Assembly (NCBI RefSeq): GCF_017876295.1
Contig: NZ_JAGINT010000002.1
Coordinates: 496,001 to 560,000 of the forward strand
From: Kribbella aluminosa
GTDB lineage: Bacteria; Actinomycetota; Actinomycetes; Propionibacteriales; Kribbellaceae
Direction: 5' to 3'
Length of the DNA: 64,000 nucleotides
The position numbers were made by a program, and so were the translations under genes. The notes below the pieces were generated by a model that was not told where the DNA came from, ran no database searches, and worked only from the letters and a program-made list of their open reading frames with translations. Below, piece after piece: positions 57,356-64,000 of this stretch (position 1 is its first letter; the number at the start of each line of letters is the position of its first letter).

Positions 57356-57880
57356 TCACGGCTGGACCACCACGCGCCGGCGCGGCTCCTCACCCTCGGA
57401 CTCCGACGTCAGGCCGGCGGCCGCAACGACGTCGTGGACGACCTTGCGCTCGAACGGAGTCATCGGGTCCAGGCGCACCGGCGTACCGGTCGCCTTGGCC
57501 TCTTCGACCGCCTTGCGGCCGACCTCTTCGAGCTCAGCCTTCCGGTTCGCCCGGTAGTTCGACACGTCCAGCATGAGCCGCGAGCGCTCGCCGGTCTCCC
57601 GGTACACGGCCAGCCGGGTCAGCTCCTGGAGCGCCTCCAGGACCTTGCCGTTCTCACCGACCAGGTTGTTGAGCTCGGCGCCGACGATCGAGACCGCGGC
57701 CCGGTCACCGTCGATGTCCATGTCGATGTCGCCGTCCAGATCAGCGATGTCGAGAAGTTCCTCGAGGTAGTCGGCCGCGATGTCGCTCTCCGCCTCGAGT
57801 GCCTTCAGGCGCTCCGACGCGGAGCTCTTCGGGCTGGCGGACTCGTCAGCCGTCTCGGTGTTCTGCATGCCGTCGGTCAC
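57356..57880 (-). CDS. jag: RNA-binding protein Jag/KhpB
   Basis: A 174-residue protein with an acidic N-terminus, a KH domain (I-V-G-A-E-L-N-N-L-V-G-E-N-G-K-V-L at about 66-82) and a C-terminal R3H domain (M-T-P-F-E-R-K-V-V-H-D-V-V). It binds RNA and in Gram-positive bacteria affects cell wall synthesis and division together with KhpA. GTG 57880 was chosen for its spacing to AAGGAG; GTG 57886 overlaps that site. It follows yidC, as in Mycobacterium. Confidence 0.92.
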   Translation of the reverse strand: MTDGMQNTETADESASPKSSASERLKALEAESDIAADYLEELLDIADLDGDIDMDIDGDRAAVSIVGAELNNLVGENGKVLEALQELTRLAVYRETGERSRLMLDVSNYRANRKAELEEVGRKAVEEAKATGTPVRLDPMTPFERKVVHDVVAAAGLTSESEGEEPRRRVVVQP

Positions 57881-57957
57881 GGCCACTCCTTCATAGTGTC
57901 AAGATCCGCCCCACGGGGACCCAGGATCGTCAAAGAAAGGGATTGCGGCGCGCAGTG

Positions 57958-59178
57958 TCAGCGCGAACCGCCGGAGCGCTTCTGCGCCGCCTTCTTCTGC
58001 GCGGCCGACTTCGCCGCCGGCTGGCGCTTGGCTCCCGACCCCTTCTTGCCGGCCGGCTGCTTCTTGGCAGCACCAGCCTGAGTCTGCTTGGGTGCGTCCT
58101 GCTTCGGCGTCGCGTCCTGCACAGCCGGAGCGTCCGCGTCCTCAGCGGACGTCTGGCCGTTGCTGGACGCGGTCGTCCCCGGACCACTCTTCCGGTCGCT
58201 CCGCGACTGCCGCTTCGGCTGCTGCCGCTGCGCCGGCCGCCGGTCGGGCATCTCGGTGTCAGTCGCCGCGCCCGCGGTACCCGGGACGTTCTCGTCGGCC
58301 GGGCGGCCGTGGCGCAGGTTGTGCTCACGCTTGCGGGCCTGCATCGCGTCGTACGCCGGAGTGCCCGGAGCCGGGTTGCGGCGGATCACGTAGAACTGCT
58401 GGCCCATCGTCCACAGGTTCGAGATGAACCAGTAGATCAGCACGCCGATCGGGAAGTTGAAGCCACCGACCAGGAAGAAGATCGGGAAGACGTAGAGCAT
58501 GACCTTCTGCATCTGCGCCGCCTGGCCGGTGAGGGCCTCCTTCGGCATGTTCTTGCGCATCAGCTGCAGCTGCGTCGTGAACATCGTGGCGGTCATCAGG
58601 ATGATCAGCACGATCGCGACAACCTTGACGTTGCCGGAGCCGGAGCCGCTCGCCTTCAGGAAGGTCTGCGAGATCTCCGCACCGAAGATCTTCGCGTGCT
58701 GCAGGGAGTTGACGTACGGCTTCATGATCTCGCTGTGCCACTGGCCCTTGGCCGCGTAGTCGAGCACCCGGAACAGCGCCAGGAAGATCGGCGACTGCAG
58801 CATCAGCGGCAGGCACGAGGAGAACGGGTTGGTCCCGGTCTCCTTGTACAACTTCATCGTTTCCTGACCGAGCTTCTCCCGGTCATGGCCGTACTTCTTC
58901 TGCAACTCCTTCATCTTCGGCTGCAGCAGCTGCATGTTCCGGCTGGAACGGATCTGCCGGACGAACAGCGGGATCAGGATGGTCCGGATCACGATCGTCA
59001 GGCCGGCGATGGACAACGCCCACGCCCAACCACCGTTCGGGTCGAGCACCTGGCCGAGCAGCCAGTGCCACCCGACCAGCAGCGCCGATACGGCCCAGTA
59101 CAGCGGCGTCATGACCGTGTTGAACAGATCTACGATCCCGTCCCACACCGCGAGCCCGGGGATGGCCAGAAGAGTCAC
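57958..59178 (-). CDS. yidC: Membrane protein insertase YidC
   Basis: A 406-residue insertase. Five TM helices in the first 275 residues, with the cytoplasmic Q-P-K-M-K-E-L-Q-K-K-Y hairpin after TM2 and the conserved groove Arg in I-V-I-R-T-I-L-I-P. A basic, Lys/Gln/Ala-rich tail of about 130 residues follows and could bind ribosomes. GTG 59178 has GAGG upstream. It lies directly after yidD. Confidence 0.93.
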   Translation of the reverse strand: MTLLAIPGLAVWDGIVDLFNTVMTPLYWAVSALLVGWHWLLGQVLDPNGGWAWALSIAGLTIVIRTILIPLFVRQIRSSRNMQLLQPKMKELQKKYGHDREKLGQETMKLYKETGTNPFSSCLPLMLQSPIFLALFRVLDYAAKGQWHSEIMKPYVNSLQHAKIFGAEISQTFLKASGSGSGNVKVVAIVLIILMTATMFTTQLQLMRKNMPKEALTGQAAQMQKVMLYVFPIFFLVGGFNFPIGVLIYWFISNLWTMGQQFYVIRRNPAPGTPAYDAMQARKREHNLRHGRPADENVPGTAGAATDTEMPDRRPAQRQQPKRQSRSDRKSGPGTTASSNGQTSAEDADAPAVQDATPKQDAPKQTQAGAAKKQPAGKKGSGAKRQPAAKSAAQKKAAQKRSGGSR

Positions 59179-59493
59179 TCACACACCTCGCTGCACAGGC
59201 CCGGCGTCGGCTGACGATCCGGGCTGGTTGGCGGAGACAGACTCTCCGCGCTGGTCGACATCTTTGGGGGGAACGGGGTCGTAGCCTCCGGGGTTCCACG
59301 GGTGGCAGCGGAGAAGTCGCCTCACCGCCAGCCAGCTACCGCGCACCGCACCGTGGCGCTCGACCGCTTCCAGGGCATACGCCGAACAACTTGGGTAGAA
59401 CCTGCAGACCTGCCCGTACATCGGGCTGATCAGCAGGCGGTACAGCTTCAGAAAACCTATGATCCCGCTGCGCACGGGATTGAACCGCATCAT
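59179..59493 (-). CDS. yidD: Membrane protein insertion efficiency factor YidD
   Basis: A 104-residue protein with the YidD core [18 protein letters not shown] and [13 protein letters not shown]. The amphipathic N-terminus binds the membrane. It assists YidC-dependent insertion. The start overlaps the rnpA stop by 4 bp and the stop abuts the yidC GTG. Confidence 0.93.
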   Translation of the reverse strand: MMRFNPVRSGIIGFLKLYRLLISPMYGQVCRFYPSCSAYALEAVERHGAVRGSWLAVRRLLRCHPWNPGGYDPVPPKDVDQRGESVSANQPGSSADAGPVQRGV

Positions 59494-59831
59494 GACTTCG
59501 ACAATCGACGGAACGCCTCGTCGACGTCGGCGACCAGCTCGTCGTACGACGCCGCGGCGGACGACGGCAGTGCGCGGACCACCGTCAGACTGCCGGCCGG
59601 CAGCTCCGGGATCCGCGCTGCCATGACAGCACGCAGACGGCGGTGGACCCGGTTCCGCTGAACCGCGTTGCCCACCGCCTTGTTCACAACGAATCCGACG
59701 CGCGGGGGGCCGGTGTGACCGGCCTCGAACAGCACATGCAGGACCACCGCGCGTCGCGCCGCGCGCCGTCCGGACCGGACGGCGCGACGGAAGTCGTCGG
59801 ACCGGACGAGCCGGTTCGACGCGGGCAACAC
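59490..59831 (-). CDS. rnpA: Ribonuclease P protein component
   Basis: A 113-residue basic protein with the RNR motif [15 protein letters not shown] (51-65). It binds the catalytic RNA and helps cut 5' leaders from pre-tRNA. GTG 59831 gives the family start M-L-P-A-S-N-R-L; no good ribosome site is seen, so coupling to rpmH is possible. The RNA subunit gene is not in the window. Confidence 0.93.
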   Translation of the reverse strand: MLPASNRLVRSDDFRRAVRSGRRAARRAVVLHVLFEAGHTGPPRVGFVVNKAVGNAVQRNRVHRRLRAVMAARIPELPAGSLTVVRALPSSAAASYDELVADVDEAFRRLSKS

Positions 59832-59857
59832 GAGGTGGACACCGTCAGACGGGTCGC

Positions 59858-59995
59858 TCAGGCCGCGAGGCGCTGACGACCCTTGCCACGGCGGGCGGCG
59901 ATGATGGCGCGACCCGCACGGGTACGCATCCGAAGACGGAAGCCGTGCTTCTTGTGCCGGCGACGGTTGTTCGGCTGGAACGTCCGCTTGCTCAC
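59858..59995 (-). CDS. rpmH: 50S ribosomal protein L34
   Basis: A 45-residue, very basic protein with the invariant L34 start ([12 protein letters not shown]), then [15 protein letters not shown] and R-R-G-K-G-R. It starts at GTG 59995, with GGAG 9 bases upstream, and stops at TGA 59858. First gene of the rpmH-rnpA-yidD-yidC-jag operon leading away from oriC. Confidence 0.96.
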   Translation of the reverse strand: MSKRTFQPNNRRRHKKHGFRLRMRTRAGRAIIAARRGKGRQRLAA

Positions 59996-60576
59996 TGGAA
60001 TGACTCCGGTTACTCGAGATCACAATTTGTCGACAAATCCACTGATTGGATCTGCCCGGGTGCCTGTCCTGCACACCGTCGGAGAACCAGACGAGGGTTC
60101 CGCAGCGAGCGCAGCACGAAAGGGCCGGCTCAACACCGACCGATCCACGGTACGTGGCTCCCTGTGGACAGGTCAAACCAGGTATCCCCAGAGTTTTCCA
60201 CAGGCTTGTGGACAGCATAGTGGGTAACTGGTTGCCGGACGGCTCGTCACTGTCCGGACCGGGTGGCGACACAGAGCGATCGCGAACCATGACTACGCTC
60301 CGGCGTCTACCCGACACGCCGCAGGTTGCCCCCAATTTCCTGTTCATAGCCTGTGGATGACGGCTTGTAGGTGGCTGGTCAGACTTGTTAGCGTCACTCC
60401 CTCACAGCAGAGGTCCCACACCCCGCAATCGGTAACCAACCTGTCCCGGCAGTCGTTCACAACTGTGGACAACCGTGTGGACAGAGCGGAGGCACGGTGT
60501 CGGGTCGAACGGTCGCGCAGCCCGGATTCCTCCGGATCGCGCCGGCCACCGCAGCGATGGATTCGGGGAGCAACGC
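59996..60576. other. Replication origin region oriC
   Basis: This 581-bp stretch between rpmH and dnaA has no gene. DnaA boxes of the type TTGTCCACA or its complement occur at 60163-60171, 60207-60215, 60464-60472 and 60476-60484, with weaker ones TTTTCCACA (60194-60202), GTATCCCCA (60182-60190) and TGTGGATGA (60352-60360). A 14-bp palindrome ATTTGTCGACAAAT lies at 60025-60038 and is one base from a DnaA box on both strands. Divergent promoters for rpmH and dnaA must also be here. Confidence 0.88.
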
Positions 60577-63500
60577 GTGGTCGAGGACCATTCCGCCAGT
60601 GCGGAATTCACACCGGCGGAATTCACGGCAAGCGAGTACCGGACGGATTACCACGCCGCCCGCCGGCAGGATCTGCGGCCCGAGCCCGACGCCGACATCC
60701 GTCCCGAACCCGAAGCGAACTTCCGTACCGAGGTCCCGCCCGCTCCGGAGCCCCGGCCGCGCACCGAAGCCCTACCCCGCAGCGAGCCGACACCCCGCAC
60801 AGAGCCAGCACCCCGACCGGAGCCGACACTCCGTACAGAGCCCACACCCCGAGCGGAGCCCGCACCTCGTACAGAGCCGACGCTCCGTACGGAGCCGGCA
60901 CCTCGAGCGGAGCCCACACCCCGTCCGGAGCCCGCGCCTCGTCCGGAGCCCGCGCCTCGAGCGGAAACGCGGCGCCGTACCGACTCGATGCCGCAGGCCG
61001 AGACCCTGCCGATCACGCTGCCGGAGCCTGGGCCGCGGATGGATCCTGGTGACTACCTGAGCCCGTCGCTCCCGATCCCGATGCCCGAGCCGTCGGCCTT
61101 CGGGTACCGTCCCGCGCCGCCACCGGCGCCGTACGGCTACCGGTCCGAGCTCGAACGTGCGGCCACCGATCTCCCGGCCGGCCCACCCATGCCCACCGCA
61201 GGTACGACGTACTTCGGCGCGGCCCCAGCCGTCGGCAACTACCGCCACCCCGACCCGGGCACTGCCTGGGGAACGGCGGATTGGGGTACCGGCAGCGTCA
61301 ATGCAGCTGGCTCGGCACCGAACGAGGGCGAGGCACGTGTGGACAACGTATCCACCAACCAGTGGTCATCCGACGACAACCCCCCGCAGCCCCAGCCCGC
61401 TGCCGACCGGACCGAGGCTCCAGAACACGCCACACCTGGACAGCCGCCGTCCGACCAGCACCCCGTCGCCGTCGACCAGCACCCGGTCGACCAGCAGCAG
61501 ATCGGGCAGCAGCAGGTCGGCCAGCAGCAACCGCAGCACCAGGTCAATCCGCAGCCGACCGAGCAGCACGCGACGCACCAGGCGCACGAGCAGGCCCAGC
61601 ACGAGCACCAGCCCAACCTCCAGCAGCAACCGCCGGAGGAGCACACCACGCTGGACCCGCAGTCCCACCAGCACGCTCCACACCAGCCTGCTCGACAACA
61701 ACCGGCCCCACAGCCGGTCTCCCACCAGCCCCCACCTGAGCAGCACCAGCTGCACCACCAGGGCCACATCCCACAGCAGCAGATCCCCGGGCAGCAGGCC
61801 CCGGACCAGCAGACCCACGTGCAGCAGGTTCCCGAGCAGCAGGTCCCGGAGCAGCAGGTTCCCGAGCACCAGGTCCCGGAGCAGCACGCCCCGGAGCAGC
61901 ACGCCCACGGGCAGCAGGCCCCGGAGCAGCAGCAAGTCGCACAGCAGCCACACCAGCAGACCCAGCAACCGCACCAGCAGCCGCTGCAACAGGCCGCACA
62001 TGAGCCCGCGACACACCCGCAGCAGACCCAGCCCACCACGCAGCAGCAAGCTGAGCAGCAGCCCGTCGTGCAGCCGCGCGCCCAACAGGCACAGCAACCT
62101 CCTGCGCAGCAGCCCGTCGTGCAGCAGCACGCTCACCAGGCACAGCAACCGCCTGCTCAGCAGCAGATGACGCAGCAGATGCAGCAACAGGTCCAGCAAC
62201 CTGCCACTCAGCAACAGATGCAGCAGCAGGTGCAGCATCCCGGCGCTCAGCAACAGATGGCTCAGCAGCCGACTCCGCAGCAGCACCTGCAGCAGCAGCA
62301 GCCGCAGCTGCATCAGCCGCGTGTCACCGAGGTCGCGCCAGCAGTCACAGACCTAGGTGAAGCCTGGGCCCGCGTACTCGCCGGCCTGCCGCCGAACCAG
62401 CGTGCCTGGCTGACCAACTCGCGCCCGGTCACCCTCCACGAGAGCACGGCGATCGTCGCGGTCCCCGACGACTTCACCCGCGGCCAGTTAGAGACCCGCC
62501 TCCGACCGGACCTCGAGCGGATTCTCACCGAGAGCTTCGGCCGCGACATCCGGATCGCCGTCACCGTCGACCCGTCCCTGGACCCCGAGCAGCAGGCCCC
62601 CCAACACCAGCAGCCGCAACACCAGCAGCCCCAGCACACGCTGCAACAGAACCCCCTGCAACAACCGCAGGCCCCGCAGCAGCAGTACACGCAACAGCCG
62701 GCCCAGCAGCCCGTACAGCAACCCCCTGCCATACGCGAGCCACTCCGCACCGACGGCGCGTACCAGCCGACCATCCAGTCCGCGCTGACCGATCCGGACA
62801 ACAGCCCGCACTACAACCAACCGCCCGCGCAGCAGCACTACCAGCAGCAGGCCCAACAACAGCAGAACCCGTTCGGCCAGCCGCTGGGCTCGGTCGCTCC
62901 GCCGCCGAACGGTTCCAGCCAGCCGGCCACGGAGGCGCAGGGCGAGGCACGCCTGAACCCGAAGTACACCTTCGAGACCTTCGTCATCGGCAGCTCGAAC
63001 CGGTTCGCGCACGCGGCCGCCGTCGCGGTCGCCGAGGCACCGGGCAAGGCGTACAACCCGCAACTGATCTACGGCGACTCCGGTCTGGGCAAGACCCATC
63101 TCCTGCACGCGATCGGCCACTACGTCCGCAGCCTCTACACCGGGGGCCCCGCGTGCGGTACGTCTCCAGCGAAGAGTTCACCAACGACTTCATCAACGCG
63201 ATCCGCGACGACAAGGCGTCCCAGTTCCAGCGCCGGTACCGCGATGTCGACGTACTGCTGATCGACGACATCCAGTTCCTGGAAGGCAAGATCCAGACCC
63301 AGGAAGAGTTCTTCCACACCTTCAACACGCTGCACAACGCGAACAAGCAGATCGTGATCAGCTCCGACCGGGCACCGAAACGCCTGGAGGCCCTGGAGGA
63401 TCGGCTGCGGAACCGGTTCGAGTGGGGTCTGATCACCGACATCCAGCCGCCGGACCTGGAGACCCGGATCGCCATCCTCCGGAAGAAGGCGGCCACCGAG

Positions 63501-63983
63501 CGGCTGACCGCGCCGCCGGAGGTGCTGGAGTTCATCGCGTCCAAGGTGCAGACCAACATCCGTGAACTCGAAGGTGCGCTGATCCGCGTCACCGCGTTCG
63601 CCAGCCTGAACCGGCAGCCGGTCGACCTGAGCCTCGCCGAGATCGTGCTCAAGGACCTGATCCCCGAAGGCAGCAAGCCCGAGGTGACGGCCAGCATGAT
63701 CATGGGCCAGACGGCGTCGTACTTCGGGCTCTCGATCGACGACCTGTGCGGTTCGAGCCGCAGCCGCGTCCTCGTGACGGCCCGCCAGATCGCGATGTAC
63801 CTGTGCCGCGAGCTGACGGATCTCTCGCTGCCGAAGATCGGTCAGCAGTTCGGCGGCCGCGACCACACGACCGTGATGCACGCGGAGCGGAAGATCCGGC
63901 AGCTGATGTCCGAGCGACGCAGCGTTTTCAACCAGGTGACCGAGCTGACGAACCGCATCAAACACCAGGCGAAGCAGCAGTAG
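60577..63983 (+). CDS. dnaA: Chromosomal replication initiator DnaA with giant N-terminal extension, frameshifted
   Basis: The replication initiator. GTG 60577 has GGGGAG 6 bases upstream. Residues 1-582 are low complexity (Pro/Glu/Arg hexads, then Gln-rich). Domain I follows at about 590-665 ([18 protein letters not shown]), a Gln-rich domain II to about 800, then AAA+ domain III with Walker A G-D-S-G-L-G-K-T (833-840) and L-L-I-D-D-I-Q-F, and domain IV with [10 protein letters not shown]. The frame is lost after T855: the run at 63142-63150 is two bases too long and the rest lies in the frame from 63150 on. Corrected length is about 1,134 residues against 450-650 normally. Confidence 0.88.
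60757..60966 (+). repeat. 18-bp tandem repeats encoding P-R-x-E-P hexads
   Basis: About 12 imperfect 18-bp units, each encoding (T/A)-P/L-R-(T/P/A)-E-P, lie in the dnaA N-terminal extension. Units vary at third positions and at one variable codon, which suggests an expanded coding repeat that is kept in frame. Confidence 0.8.
61486..62310 (+). repeat. Glutamine-rich CAG-type coding repeats in dnaA
   Basis: A long stretch of mostly CAG/CAA codons, with local 15-bp units encoding E-Q-Q-V-P (about 61830-61890) and units [14 protein letters not shown]. About half of the residues are Gln. It ends just before the DnaA domain I. A second Gln-rich block follows domain I (62590-62870). Confidence 0.85.
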
Positions 63984-64000
63984 CGGCACCACACAGGCTG

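Noticed and set aside
61239-62039. Minus-strand frame encoding a Cys-, Trp- and Gly-rich protein opposite dnaA
   Set aside because: It is the complement of CAG/CAA glutamine repeats, which gives CTG/TTG and TGC codons; composition is an artefact of the repeats.
61486-62310. Possible CRISPR-like or minisatellite array
   Set aside because: The repeats are short, imperfect, in frame and protein coding; there are no unique spacers of constant length.
62290-62400. dnaA start directly before domain I
   Set aside because: No in-frame start with a ribosome site is seen just before domain I, the frame is open and repeat-structured for 580 codons upstream, and the DnaA boxes lie next to the distal start.
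63139-63155. Programmed frameshift in dnaA
   Set aside because: No slippery heptamer, stop codon or downstream structure typical of recoding is evident, and DnaA recoding with a +2 or -1 shift here would be unprecedented to my knowledge; an indel error is simpler.

Overview
The window is high-GC DNA from an actinobacterium. The right-hand third (about 35.0-64.0 kb) has the conserved actinobacterial origin gene order: pcnA, DUF6049 protein, murJ, a kinase-like protein, sigM, anti-sigma, trxB, trxA, cwlM, GNAT, then parB, parA, rsmG, jag, yidC, yidD, rnpA, rpmH, oriC and dnaA. This is the Mycobacterium Rv3907c-Rv3924c/Rv0001 order. The mix of ECF42, DGPF and F420-type genes, together with the protein sequences, suggests Propionibacteriales, perhaps Kribbella or a relative; the genus is an inference.

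Layout. 0-2.9 kb: an accessory-looking duplicated module of a small helical protein plus a HExxH metallopeptidase-like protein. 3-9.5 kb: M20 amidohydrolase, a divergent MarR/NTF2-like pair with paired operators, a secreted metzincin protease, a DGPF protein, a zinc alcohol dehydrogenase, a thioesterase and an alpha/beta hydrolase. 9.6-17.9 kb: an MFS transporter, a four-gene ABC exporter operon (lipoprotein, adaptor, ATPase, permease) and a divergent two-component system whose sensor shares a cysteine motif with the lipoprotein. 17.9-19.2 kb: a YjbR protein and a toxin-antitoxin operon with a clear operator. 19.3-25.3 kb: an acyl-CoA/lipid catabolism operon facing its TetR regulator. 25.4-34.7 kb: GNAT proteins, an M81 metallopeptidase, an ECF42 sigma operon, a LacI regulator facing a secreted GH30 glycosidase, peptidase E and a YgjV-like membrane protein.

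From 35 kb on the genes serve envelope biogenesis, redox balance, segregation and replication. A SigR-type promoter precedes trxBA. Four parS sites lie at 53.8-57.2 kb, several inside reading frames. oriC lies between rpmH and dnaA with at least five DnaA boxes.

Three things stand out. First, dnaA encodes about 580 residues of low-complexity, partly glutamine-rich sequence before the normal domain I. Second, both dnaA and cwlM are broken by small indels in G/C runs, which suggests sequence errors in the source assembly. Third, the duplicated metallopeptidase module at the left edge has no family that I recognise. Two gene remnants (MMPL transporter, Uma2-like) sit between intact genes.
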